Part shown: piece by piece, positions 43,080-51,830 of the stretch
How the letters are laid out: every line of letters begins with the position of its first letter
How positions within the stretch are numbered: the stretch's first letter is position 1
Source: Ruixingdingia sedimenti
GTDB lineage: Bacteria > Pseudomonadota > Alphaproteobacteria > Rhodobacterales > Rhodobacteraceae
Length of the DNA stretch: 64,000 nt
Assembly: GCF_031432425.1 (NCBI RefSeq)
Contig: NZ_JAVKPH010000003.1
Coordinates: 1-64,000 of the forward strand
Direction: 5' to 3'
Program-made: the position numbers and the translations under genes
The notes under the pieces: model-generated
The model's database searches: none
The model's input: only the letters and a program-made list of their open reading frames with translations
Told to the model about the DNA's origin: nothing

Positions 43080-44740
43080 TGCTGCCCGCGACCGAGCATC
43101 TGATCATCGCCCCGATCCTGATCCCGTTCTTCGCGGGCGCGGTGATGCTGATCTACGACGACCGCCGCCGGCGGGCGAAACTGGCCATCGGGCTGGTGTC
43201 CGCGGTGGCGCTGCTGCTGGTGGCGGTGGAACTGCTGAACCGGTCCAAGGGCAATGCGCTGTCGGGCGGCAACGACATCGGCTTCTACCTTCTGGGCAAC
43301 TGGCTGGTGCCCTTCGGCATCGTGCTGGTGATCGACCGGCTGTCGGCGATGATGCTGGTGCTGACGGCGGTGCTGGCGATCCCGGCGCTGATCTATTCGG
43401 CCGCCGGCTGGCACCGGCAGGGGCAGCATTTCCATTCGATGTTCCAGTTCCTGCTGATGGGGCTGAACGGCGCCTTCCTGACCGGGGACCTGTTCAACCT
43501 CTTCGTGTTCTTCGAGGTGCTGCTGGCGGCGTCCTACGGGTTGCTGCTGCATGGGTCGGGGCAGCTCCGGGTGCGGGCGGGGCTGCATTACATCGCCATC
43601 AACCTCGCCGCCTCGCTGCTGTTCCTGATCGGGGTCAGCCTGATCTACGGCGTCACCGGCACGCTGAACATGGCGCAGCTGTCGGTGCAGGTCGCGGCGC
43701 TGCAATCGGCCGACCGGGCGCTGCTGCATGCCGCCGCCGCGATGCTGGGCATCGCCTTTCTGGTCAAGGCGGGGATCTGGCCTTTGTCCTTCTGGCTGCC
43801 CACCGCCTATATGGCCGGGGCCGCGCCGGTGGCGGCGATGTTCGCGATCATGACCAAGGTCGGGATCTATGTCATCCTGCGGCTGTCGATGCTGGTGTTC
43901 GGCGCGGCGGGCGGCGCCTCTGCGGGCTTCGGGGCCGATGTGCTGACGGCGGCGGGCATGGCGACGGTCGCTTTCGGGCTTCTGGGGGTGCTGGCCAGCC
44001 AGGGGCTGGGGCGGATGGCGGCGCATCTGGTGCTGGTGTCCTCGGGCACGATGCTGGCGGTCACGGGGTTCGCGCTGGCCGGGGGCGGTGCGCCGATGCT
44101 GGCCGGGGCGCTTTACTACATGGTCGGTTCGACCCTTGCGACCGGCGCGCTGTTCCTGCTGATCGAACCGATGAGCCGGGAAGAGGGCGGGATCGCCGCC
44201 CTTCTGGCGCTGACCGCCGATGCCTATGGCCTCGACCCCGCCGAGGATGACGCGCAGCCCGAGGTGGGCCTTGCCATTCCCGGCACGCTGACGATCCTGG
44301 GGCTTTGCTTTGGGGCCTGCCTGCTGGTGCTGGCGGGGCTGCCGCCGCTGGCGGGTTTCGTCGGCAAGGTGGCGATCTTCCAGGGCATTCTGGATGCGGG
44401 CGGGGGCATGCCCTCTGCCGCCGGATGGGCCTTCGTCGCGCTGTTGCTGGTGTCGGGGCTGGCCAGCATCATCGGGCTGGTGCGGATCGGGATCCAGACC
44501 TTCTGGGCCTCGGACGGGGTGGTGCCGCGGGTGCTGGCGCTGGAAATCGCGCCGGTGGTGGCGCTCATCGTCATGATCGTGCTGATGACCACGCAGGCGC
44601 AGGACGTGCTGCGCTATACCGACGCCACCGCCCGCGCGCTCCACCGGCCAGAGATCTATGCCCAGGGCGTCATGCGCACCCCGCGGGTCGAACCCGCGCC
44701 TGCGCCCGCCAACGGCGATGCCGCGGGGGATGCGCCATGA
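43079..44740 (+). CDS. mrpD: Na+(K+)/H+ antiporter subunit D
   Basis: 553 aa, about 14 transmembrane segments, NuoN/NuoM-like. The conserved LFVFFEVLLAASYGLLLHG and the channel lysine region FLVKAGIWPLSFWLPTAYMAG carry the glutamate and lysine of the proton path. It is longer than typical MrpD because of an acidic cytoplasmic loop near residue 385 (DPAEDDAQPE) and a polar C-terminal tail. One-base overlap with mrpC. Confidence 0.95.
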   Translation: MLPATEHLIIAPILIPFFAGAVMLIYDDRRRRAKLAIGLVSAVALLLVAVELLNRSKGNALSGGNDIGFYLLGNWLVPFGIVLVIDRLSAMMLVLTAVLAIPALIYSAAGWHRQGQHFHSMFQFLLMGLNGAFLTGDLFNLFVFFEVLLAASYGLLLHGSGQLRVRAGLHYIAINLAASLLFLIGVSLIYGVTGTLNMAQLSVQVAALQSADRALLHAAAAMLGIAFLVKAGIWPLSFWLPTAYMAGAAPVAAMFAIMTKVGIYVILRLSMLVFGAAGGASAGFGADVLTAAGMATVAFGLLGVLASQGLGRMAAHLVLVSSGTMLAVTGFALAGGGAPMLAGALYYMVGSTLATGALFLLIEPMSREEGGIAALLALTADAYGLDPAEDDAQPEVGLAIPGTLTILGLCFGACLLVLAGLPPLAGFVGKVAIFQGILDAGGGMPSAAGWAFVALLLVSGLASIIGLVRIGIQTFWASDGVVPRVLALEIAPVVALIVMIVLMTTQAQDVLRYTDATARALHRPEIYAQGVMRTPRVEPAPAPANGDAAGDAP

Positions 44741-45225
44741 GCCGCCTCGTTCCCCATCCGCTGCTGTCGCTGGCGCTGGTGCTGATGTGGCTGCTGCTGA
44801 CCCGTTTCTCGCTCGGCCATCTGTTGCTGGGGGTGGTCATCGCGCTGATCGCGGGATGGGCGCTCGGCAAGGTCGAACCCGAACGCCCGCGCCTGCGCCG
44901 CATCTGGCCGCTGATCCGGCTGATGGGCATCGTCAGCGTCGACATCATCCGGTCCAACATCGCGGTCGCCGGGCTGATCCTGACGCGCGGGCGGCATGGC
45001 GCGCGCAAGTCGGCCTTCGTGGATATTCCGCTGCGGCTCGACGATCCGGTGCCGCTGGCGCTTCTGGCGATGATCATCACCGCGACGCCGGGCACCGCCT
45101 GGCTGGAACACGATCCCGACACCGGGGTGCTGATCCTGCATGTGTTCGACGTGATCGACGAGGACGAATGGCGCCACCTGATCCGCGACCGTTATGAATC
45201 GCTGCTGCTGGAGGCTTTCGGATGA
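44737..45225 (+). CDS. mrpE: Na+(K+)/H+ antiporter subunit E
   Basis: 162 aa with two or three N-terminal hydrophobic segments and a soluble C-terminal domain. ITATPGTAWLEHDPD is the conserved MrpE block. ATGA overlap with mrpD and with mrpF keeps the operon order A-B, C, D, E, F, G. Confidence 0.94.
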   Translation: MSRLVPHPLLSLALVLMWLLLTRFSLGHLLLGVVIALIAGWALGKVEPERPRLRRIWPLIRLMGIVSVDIIRSNIAVAGLILTRGRHGARKSAFVDIPLRLDDPVPLALLAMIITATPGTAWLEHDPDTGVLILHVFDVIDEDEWRHLIRDRYESLLLEAFG

Positions 45226-45503
45226 CTGCGACGATACTCTGGTTCGCGATGGGCTATGCACAGATCGCGCTGGCGCTGGCAGCCTGTCTGGCCTGCGTGC
45301 GCACGCTGCGGGGGCCGCGCGCGCAGGACAGGGTTCTGGGGCTCGATACGCTTTATGTCACGGCGATGCTGCTGTTCGTCGTCACCGGCCTGCGCGCGGG
45401 CACGCCCTTCTTCTTCGAGGCGGCGATGGTGATCGGGGTTCTGGGCTTCGTTTCCTCGGTCGCGCTGGCCAAGTTCCTGATCCGCGGCGAGGTGATCGAA
45501 TGA
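45222..45503 (+). CDS. mrpF: Na+(K+)/H+ antiporter subunit F
   Basis: 93 aa, three transmembrane segments. The conserved region is RGPRAQDRVLGLDTLYV, with the aspartate implicated in cation transport in other Mrp systems. Overlaps mrpE and mrpG by four bases each. Confidence 0.94.
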   Translation: MTATILWFAMGYAQIALALAACLACVRTLRGPRAQDRVLGLDTLYVTAMLLFVVTGLRAGTPFFFEAAMVIGVLGFVSSVALAKFLIRGEVIE

Positions 45504-45892
45504 TCGACCTGGAAACCCTTCCGGTATGGATCGCGCTGCCTGCGGCGCTGTTTCTGGTGATCGGCAGCACGCTGACGCTGCTCGGCACGCTCGGCCTGAT
45601 GCAGCTGAAAAGCTTCTACGACCGGTTGCATGCGCCGACGCTCGGCACAAGCTGGGGCACGGCGGGGATCATGCTGGCTTCGATGCTGGTGTTCAGTTGG
45701 GCCGGCGGGCGGGCGGTGCTGCATGAACTGGTGATCGCCATCTTCGTGATGGTGACGACGCCGGTGACGCTGATGCTGCTCGGCCGCGCCTCGCTGCACC
45801 GCGACCGGGGCGAGGGCAGGGCGGATGTTCCGCCCGCCCCGGTGCTGCCGCCGCCGCCGCAGCCGGTGCCGCAGGAAGAGCCTGCCGAATAG
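45500..45892 (+). CDS. mrpG: Na+(K+)/H+ antiporter subunit G
   Basis: 130 aa, three transmembrane segments with LLGTLGLMQLKSFYDRLHAPT as the family signature, then a proline-rich cytoplasmic tail (VLPPPPQPVPQEE). It ends the operon; its stop codon is one base from the convergent alkD-like stop, so no terminator fits between them. Confidence 0.94.
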   Translation: MIDLETLPVWIALPAALFLVIGSTLTLLGTLGLMQLKSFYDRLHAPTLGTSWGTAGIMLASMLVFSWAGGRAVLHELVIAIFVMVTTPVTLMLLGRASLHRDRGEGRADVPPAPVLPPPPQPVPQEEPAE

Positions 45893-45893
45893 G

Positions 45894-46574
45894 TCAGGCA
45901 AAGCCCCGCGCGGCCTCGCGCCGGGCAAAGGCGGCCATGCGGGGGCCGTGCGCGTCCAGAAACGCCTGCGCGCGGGGCGCGTCGTGGCGGGCCAGATCGC
46001 GCAGCCACCAGGCCACGGCCTTCTGGATGAACCAGTCGCGGTCGTCGAGATAGCCCGCCGCCCATCCCAGCACCCGGTCGCGGACGCCCAGATCGGCGGG
46101 TTTGGGGAAGTTCATCTTGGCCCAGGGCAGGGTCATCACCAGTGCTGCGCGCCGCGTCCACATGTTGGGGTGGCTCACCCATTCGGCCACATCCTCGATC
46201 CGCGCGGGATCGGCCACCAGCCGTTTCTGCCCGGCGATGCTGGCGTGATCGGCCACCGCCCACCCTTCGAACCCCGGCGCCCAGGACCGGATCAGCGCCC
46301 ATGCGCCGGCATCGTCGGGCCGGATGCGCGCCTGCACCAGCAGCTTGGCCGCCGCCACCATCGCCTCGTGGATGCCGCTGTCCCACAGTGCTGCGGCAAG
46401 GGCCAGCCGTTCGTCCAGCGTGATACCCGCCCGCCACTGCCGCGCCAGATCGTCGATCACCGGCACCGCCACGCCCAGATAGGGGCGGGGGATCTTGTGA
46501 TAGGCGGCCATCTCGGCCGCCTTGCCCGCATCCCCCGCCGCGCGCAGGGCGGCCAGCGCCGCATCGGGCGTCAT
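45894..46574 (-). CDS. DNA alkylation repair protein (AlkD-like)
   Basis: 226 aa of HEAT-like helical repeats, typical of the AlkD family of DNA glycosylases that remove alkylated bases. The conserved WALIRSWAPGFEGWAVADHAS and DRDWFIQKAVAWWLRDLARHD carry the tryptophan/aspartate residues of the DNA-binding groove. The ATG at 46574 overlaps the glmS stop (ATGA), so it is translated with the hexosamine genes, an unusual partnership. Confidence 0.88.
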   Translation of the reverse strand: MTPDAALAALRAAGDAGKAAEMAAYHKIPRPYLGVAVPVIDDLARQWRAGITLDERLALAAALWDSGIHEAMVAAAKLLVQARIRPDDAGAWALIRSWAPGFEGWAVADHASIAGQKRLVADPARIEDVAEWVSHPNMWTRRAALVMTLPWAKMNFPKPADLGVRDRVLGWAAGYLDDRDWFIQKAVAWWLRDLARHDAPRAQAFLDAHGPRMAAFARREAARGFA

Positions 46575-48385
46575 TCGACCGTCACCGATTTCGCAAGGTT
46601 GCGCGGCTGGTCCACATCCGTGCCCTTGGCGACGGCGGTGTGATAGGCCAGCAATTGCGCCGGCACCGCGTAAAGGATCGGGGCCAGCAGGGGGGGCACC
46701 TCGGGCAGGGTGATGGTGCGCCACACGCCCTCGCCCGCCTGCGCCACGCCCTGCGGGTCGGACATCAGCACCACCTTGCCGGCGCGCGCCATGACCTCCT
46801 GCATGTTGGAAACGGTCTTGTCGAACAGCGCATCGCGCGGCGCCATCACCACCACCGGCACGGATGCATCCACCAGCGCGATCGGCCCGTGCTTGAGTTC
46901 GCCCGCCGCGTAACCTTCGGCATGGATATAGCTGATTTCCTTGAGCTTCAGCGCCCCTTCCAGCGCCAGCGGATACATCGCCCCGCGCCCCAGGAACAGC
47001 ACGTCCCGCGCCCGTGCGATATCCACCGCCAGCGCCGCCAGATCCTCGCCCAGGCCCACCGCGTGGTTGAGCAGCCCCGGCAGGTTCGCCAGCGCCGCCA
47101 GATGCCCGGCCAGCCGTTCCTCCGACAGCACCCCCCGGTCGCGCCCGGCCTTGAGCGCCAGCAGCGCCAGCACCGCCAATTGGCAGGTGAACGCCTTGGT
47201 CGAGGCCACGCCGACCTCCACCCCCGCGAGGATGGGCAGCGCCAGACCGGATTCCCGCGCGATGGAGGATGTGGGCACGTTCACCACCGCCAGCGTCTGC
47301 GCCACCCGGTCCTGCGCGTGGCGCAATGCGGCCAGCGTGTCCGCCGTCTCGCCCGACTGGCTGACGAAAACGGCGAGCGAACGGTCCGACAGCACCGGAT
47401 CGCGATAGCGGAATTCCGAGGCGATATCGACATCGCAGGCAAGGCCCGCGATCTGTTCGAACCAGTATTTCGCCACCTGGCAGGCAAGGTTCGCGGTGCC
47501 GCAGGCGACCATCACCACCCGGTCCACGCCGGTGAAATCCAGCCCCTCGGGCAGGTTCAGCCGCCCGCCGCCGATGTAATGTTTCAGCGCATCGGCCAGC
47601 ACCACGGGCTGTTCGGCGATCTCCTTGGCCATGAAATGGCGGTATCCGGCCTTTTCCACCCGCGCGGCATCCAGATGGATGCGTGTTTCCGCCCGGTTCG
47701 CCAGCCGGCCCGCCGCGTCATGGATCACCGCGCCCGCGCGCGTGATTTCCGCCCGGTCGCCTTCTTCCAGATAGGTGATGCGGTCGGTCATCGGGGCGAG
47801 CGCGATGGCGTCCGATCCCACGAACATCTCGCCATCCCCGTGCCCGATGGCCAGCGGGCTGCCCTTGCGGGCGGCGATCATCAGATCGTCCTCGCCCTCG
47901 AACAGGAAGCACAGCGCAAAGGCGCCCTCCAGCCGTTTCAGGGTTTCCGCCACCGCTTCGCGCGGGGAGAGGCCGCCGTCCATGAAGCGGCGCACCAGCA
48001 GCGCCACGGTTTCGGTGTCGGTTTCCGATTCCGCCGGATAGCCCGCCGCCGCCAGTTCCGCGCGCAGGTCGCGGAAGTTCTCGATGATCCCGTTATGCAC
48101 CACCGCGACGCCGCCCGCGCGATGGGGATGGGCGTTGGCGGTGGTCGCCGCGCCATGGGTGGCCCAACGGGTATGCCCGATGCCCGCCTTGCCCGCGAGC
48201 GGCTGGTGCACCAGCAGGTCCGACAGGTTCACCAGCTTGCCCACCGCCCGGCGGCGGTCGAGCCGCCCGTCGTTCACCGTGGCGATGCCCGCGCTGTCAT
48301 AGCCGCGGTATTCCAGACGCTTCAGCGCCTCGACCAGCAGGGGGGCGGCCTCGTGGCTGCCCAGAACGCCGACGATCCCGCACAT
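46571..48385 (-). CDS. glmS: Glutamine-fructose-6-phosphate aminotransferase
   Basis: 604 aa, making glucosamine-6-phosphate, the first committed step to UDP-GlcNAc. The catalytic Cys2 (MCGIVG) heads the Ntn glutaminase domain, followed by GHTRWATHG and the two SIS isomerase domains (FVSQSGETADTLAAL). The C-terminus is DQPRNLAKSVTVE, the conserved end. It lies one base after glmU, giving a glmU-glmS-alkD operon. A glmS ribozyme is not expected or seen. Confidence 0.97.
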   Translation of the reverse strand: MCGIVGVLGSHEAAPLLVEALKRLEYRGYDSAGIATVNDGRLDRRRAVGKLVNLSDLLVHQPLAGKAGIGHTRWATHGAATTANAHPHRAGGVAVVHNGIIENFRDLRAELAAAGYPAESETDTETVALLVRRFMDGGLSPREAVAETLKRLEGAFALCFLFEGEDDLMIAARKGSPLAIGHGDGEMFVGSDAIALAPMTDRITYLEEGDRAEITRAGAVIHDAAGRLANRAETRIHLDAARVEKAGYRHFMAKEIAEQPVVLADALKHYIGGGRLNLPEGLDFTGVDRVVMVACGTANLACQVAKYWFEQIAGLACDVDIASEFRYRDPVLSDRSLAVFVSQSGETADTLAALRHAQDRVAQTLAVVNVPTSSIARESGLALPILAGVEVGVASTKAFTCQLAVLALLALKAGRDRGVLSEERLAGHLAALANLPGLLNHAVGLGEDLAALAVDIARARDVLFLGRGAMYPLALEGALKLKEISYIHAEGYAAGELKHGPIALVDASVPVVVMAPRDALFDKTVSNMQEVMARAGKVVLMSDPQGVAQAGEGVWRTITLPEVPPLLAPILYAVPAQLLAYHTAVAKGTDVDQPRNLAKSVTVE

Positions 48386-48386
48386 G

Positions 48387-49745
48387 TCAGTTCCCCCCTT
48401 TTGCGGCCTTCGCCGCCTTGATCGCGCGCAGCCGCTCCATCAGCCGCACCGCAAGGCCGGGTTTCACCTCTTGCCGCGCGCGGGCGACGGCCAGCGCCTC
48501 GGCCGGGACATCGGCGGTGATGACGGACCCCGAGGCCGTCATCGCCCGCGCCCCCACCGTGACGGGCGCGACCAGCATGGTATCCGACCCGATGAAGGCA
48601 TCTGCGCCGATCACCGTGCGGTGCTTCATCACCCCGTCGTAATTGCAGGTCACGGTGCCCGCGCCGATATTGCTGCGCGCGCCGATGTCGGCATCGCCGA
48701 TATAGGTCAGATGCCCGACCTTCACCCCTTCGTCGAGGATGGCATTCTTGATTTCCACGAAATTGCCGACATGCACGTCCTCGGCCAGTTCGGCGCCCGG
48801 GCGCAGGCGGGCGAAGGGGCCGACGGTCGCGCCGCGGCTGACATGGCAGCCTTCCAGATGACAGAAGGCGCGGATTTCCGCCCCCGATTCCACCGTGACC
48901 CCGGGGCCGAAGACCACATTGGGCCCCACCACCGCATCGCGGCCCACCACGGTGTCCAGCGCGAAAAAGACGGTTTCGGGCGCGATCAGGGTCACGCCGT
49001 CCTCCAATGCCTCGGCCCGCCGTCGGGCCTGAAAGGCGGCCTCTGCCGTCGCGAGTTCGGCGCGGGTGTTGATGCCGAGCGTTTCGGCCTCGTCGCACAG
49101 CACCACGCCCGCCGACAGCCCCCGTTCGCGCGCCAGCGCCACCACATCGGTCAGGTAGTATTCGCCCGCCGCATTGGCGTTGCCCACCCTGTCGATCAGG
49201 TCGAACAGCAGCGCCGCATCCGCCACCATCACCCCGGAATTGCAAAGGGTTATGTCGCGTTCCTCTGCCGAGGCATCCTTCCATTCGACGATATAAAGCA
49301 GATCCTCGCCCGAGGTCACGAGCCGCCCGTACCGCCCCGGCACCGCGGCGTCGAACCCCAGAACCGCGACCGCATGCCGCGCCCGCGCCGCCACCAGCCG
49401 GTCCAGCGTGTCCGCCGTCAGGAAAGGCGTGTCGCCATAGAGCACCACCACATCGCCGCCCGCATCGCGCAGCAGGGGCGCCGCCTGCGCCACCGCATGC
49501 GCGGTGCCCAGCCGTTCGGCCTGCACCACGATCTCTGCCCGCTCGTCCGCGGCCTGTGCGGCCTTGGCCACCGCCTCGCCTTCGGGCCCGACCACGACCA
49601 CCACCCGGTCGGGGCCGAGGCTGCCCCCCGCCGCCAGCGCATGCGCCAGCATCGGCGCCCCGCCGAGCGGATGCAGCACCTTCGCCAGTTCGGAATTCAT
49701 CCGCGTGCCCTGGCCTGCCGCCAGCAGGATCAGCGAAACCGCCAT
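48387..49745 (-). CDS. glmU: Bifunctional GlcNAc-1-P uridyltransferase/GlcN-1-P acetyltransferase
   Basis: 452 aa. The uridyltransferase N-terminus has LAAGQGTRMNSELAKVLHP (residues about 7-25) and the middle GDTPFL and NAAGEYYLTDVV. The left-handed beta-helix acetyltransferase follows, with hexapeptide repeats such as VVGRDAVVGPNVVFGPGVTV and the conserved NYDGVMKHRT. It produces UDP-GlcNAc for peptidoglycan and LPS. The ATG at 49745 has GGGG six bases upstream; the longer upstream frame is antisense to the HAD gene. Confidence 0.96.
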   Translation of the reverse strand: MAVSLILLAAGQGTRMNSELAKVLHPLGGAPMLAHALAAGGSLGPDRVVVVVGPEGEAVAKAAQAADERAEIVVQAERLGTAHAVAQAAPLLRDAGGDVVVLYGDTPFLTADTLDRLVAARARHAVAVLGFDAAVPGRYGRLVTSGEDLLYIVEWKDASAEERDITLCNSGVMVADAALLFDLIDRVGNANAAGEYYLTDVVALARERGLSAGVVLCDEAETLGINTRAELATAEAAFQARRRAEALEDGVTLIAPETVFFALDTVVGRDAVVGPNVVFGPGVTVESGAEIRAFCHLEGCHVSRGATVGPFARLRPGAELAEDVHVGNFVEIKNAILDEGVKVGHLTYIGDADIGARSNIGAGTVTCNYDGVMKHRTVIGADAFIGSDTMLVAPVTVGARAMTASGSVITADVPAEALAVARARQEVKPGLAVRLMERLRAIKAAKAAKGGN

Positions 49746-49773
49746 GACTGCCCCTTTTCTTTCCGTTATGACC

Positions 49774-49801
49774 GTTCTACCCGGGGAATGGCCCGCCGCA
49801 A
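49774..49801 (-). promoter_or_regulatory. Candidate promoter of glmU-glmS-alkD
   Basis: On the minus strand TTGCGG (49801..49796) and TAGAAC (49779..49774) are 16 bases apart and lie 28 bases before the glmU ATG. A reasonable sigma-70 match for a GC-rich alphaproteobacterium. Confidence 0.45.
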
Positions 49802-49848
49802 GGGGGGCCTGCCTCACACAGTCTTTCGCCATGTGACAGGAGCGTCCG

Positions 49849-50517
49849 ATGCGCAGCGTTGTGTTCGACCTCGACGGCACCCTGGCCGATACCAGCGCCG
49901 ACCTGCTGGCCGCGGCCAATGCCTGTTTCACCGATATGGGCCTTGCCGCACCGCTAAGCGCCGCCGATGCCATCACCGCCTTCGCGGGCGGGCGGGCGAT
50001 GCTGCGGCTCGGGTCCGACCGGCTGGCATTGGGCTGGGACGAGGCCGCGATCACCACGCGGTACGAACGGCTGCTGGAAGTCTATGCCGAGGTGATCGTG
50101 AACGAAACCCGCCTTTACCCCGGCGCGGTGGCGGCGGTGGAACGGCTGCGCGCCGAAGGCATCGCGGCGGCGGTCTGCACCAACAAGCCGGTGGATCTGG
50201 CCGATGTGCTGCTGCGTCGTCTCGGCGTGCGCGATCTGTTCGCGGTGGTGGTGGGCGCGGGGTCGCTGGCGGTGCGCAAACCCGACCCGGCGCCGCTGCA
50301 CCACACGCTTGCGCTGATGGGGGGCGACCGGCGGCGCACGGTGCTGATCGGCGATACGATCACCGACCGGGAAACCGGGCGCAACGCGGGCATCCCGGTG
50401 ACGCTGGTCACTTTCGGCCCCGAAGGCGCCGATGTCGCCCGCCACGCGCCCGAGGCATTGCTGGACCATTACGACGACCTCGACCGCATCGTGGCGCCCT
50501 TCATCGGCCGGCCATGA
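49849..50517 (+). CDS. HAD family hydrolase, phosphoglycolate phosphatase-like
   Basis: 222 aa. HAD motif I VVFDLDGTLADT (residues 4-15), motif II CTNKP, motif III lysine in RKPDPAP, and motif IV LIGDTITDRETGRNAG are all present, with a helical C1 cap. It resembles phosphoglycolate phosphatase (Gph) and could clear 2-phosphoglycolate. Because it overlaps the aminotransferase gene downstream (ATGA), a sugar-phosphate substrate in that pathway is also possible. AGGAG seven bases before the ATG fixes the start. Confidence 0.88.
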   Translation: MRSVVFDLDGTLADTSADLLAAANACFTDMGLAAPLSAADAITAFAGGRAMLRLGSDRLALGWDEAAITTRYERLLEVYAEVIVNETRLYPGAVAAVERLRAEGIAAAVCTNKPVDLADVLLRRLGVRDLFAVVVGAGSLAVRKPDPAPLHHTLALMGGDRRRTVLIGDTITDRETGRNAGIPVTLVTFGPEGADVARHAPEALLDHYDDLDRIVAPFIGRP

Positions 50518-51734
50518 CCGAAGTTTTCTCTGGCAGCTTCACCCAACAGGAACCGATCCCCGAAGACGCCATCGCCGCCGCCGTCGCGGTGATGCGCAGC
50601 GGGCGGCTGCACCGCTACAACACCGCGCCCGGCGAGATGGCCGAGGCCGCGGCGCTGGAGGTCGATTTCGCCGCCTTCACCGGCGCGCGCTACTGCCTTG
50701 CCGTCGCCTCGGGCGGGGCGGCGATGCGCATCGCGCTGCGCGCGGCGGGGGTGGGGCAGGGCGATCCGGTGCTGACCAATGCCTTCACCCTTGCCCCCGT
50801 GCCCGGGGCCATCGCGGCGGTGGGGGGCGTGCCGGTGCTGGTGGAGGTGACGGAGGATCTGGTCATCGACCTTGCCGATCTGGCCGCCAGGGCGCAGGCC
50901 AGCGGCGCGCACGTCCTGCTGCTCAGCCACATGCGGGGGCATGTCTGCGACATGGACGCGCTGATGGCGCTCTGCGCACGGCTCGGGCTGCGGGTGATCG
51001 AGGATTGCGCGCATACGATGGGGGCGGCATGGGCGGGCGTGCCCTCGGGCCGCCACGGGATCGCCGGGTGCTATTCGACGCAGACCTACAAGCACATGAA
51101 TTCGGGCGAGGGCGGGCTGGTGGTGTCGGACGATGCCGACCTGATGGCGCGGATGGTGCTGCTGTCGGGCAGCTACATGCTCTACGACCGCCACCCCGCC
51201 GCGCCGCCGCCCGAGGTGTTCGCGGGCCTGCGCCATCAGGTGCCGAACATCTCGGCCCGGATGGACAACCTGCGCGCCGCCGTGCTGCGCCCCCAGATCG
51301 CGGCTCTGCCCGGACGGGTGGACCGTTGGGCGCGGCTTTACGGCGCGGTGGAAACGGGGCTGCGCGGCGTGCCGGGCCTGCGCCTGATCCCCCGCCCGCA
51401 GGCGGAACGGTTCGTGGGGTCGTCGTTCCAGTTCCTGCTGCCGGGACGGGATGGCGCGTGGATCGACCGTTTCCTCGGCCGCTGCCTTGCCCGGGGGGTG
51501 GAACTGAAATGGTTCGGCCGGGCGGAACCGGCGGGCTTCACCTCGCGCCACGACCACTGGCGCTATGCGCCGCCGCAGGCGCTGCCCCGGACGGATGCCG
51601 TACTGGCCGGGCTGATCGACATGCGCCTGCCGCTGACCTTTACCGAAGCGGATTGCGCCTGCATCGCCCGCATCATCGCGGATGAGGCCGGGCGGGACGG
51701 CGTGGCGGAGGCTGCGGGCCGGCGGGCGGATTGA
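50514..51734 (+). CDS. DegT/DnrJ/EryC1/StrS family aminotransferase
   Basis: 406 aa PLP-dependent sugar aminotransferase-like protein. The cofactor lysine is in YSTQTYKHMNSGEGG, the DCAHTMGA loop binds PLP, and SGGAAMRIALRA is the family substitute for the usual SGT-ALxxAL. The C-terminal half is well conserved up to RLPLTFTE. It is coupled to the HAD phosphatase and divergent from glmU, so an amino-sugar role is a fair guess; nucleotide-sugar substrates are not evident. The length is normal. Confidence in family is high, in substrate low. Confidence 0.88.
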   Translation: MTEVFSGSFTQQEPIPEDAIAAAVAVMRSGRLHRYNTAPGEMAEAAALEVDFAAFTGARYCLAVASGGAAMRIALRAAGVGQGDPVLTNAFTLAPVPGAIAAVGGVPVLVEVTEDLVIDLADLAARAQASGAHVLLLSHMRGHVCDMDALMALCARLGLRVIEDCAHTMGAAWAGVPSGRHGIAGCYSTQTYKHMNSGEGGLVVSDDADLMARMVLLSGSYMLYDRHPAAPPPEVFAGLRHQVPNISARMDNLRAAVLRPQIAALPGRVDRWARLYGAVETGLRGVPGLRLIPRPQAERFVGSSFQFLLPGRDGAWIDRFLGRCLARGVELKWFGRAEPAGFTSRHDHWRYAPPQALPRTDAVLAGLIDMRLPLTFTEADCACIARIIADEAGRDGVAEAAGRRAD

Positions 51735-51830
51735 GCGCGCCAGGATTTTTCAGCGGAAGCTGCATCCGACGCCCCCGCAGCCTTCGCGCGATGCCTGAGG
51801 ATACTGCCGCAACGCGTTGAAAGGATTTGC

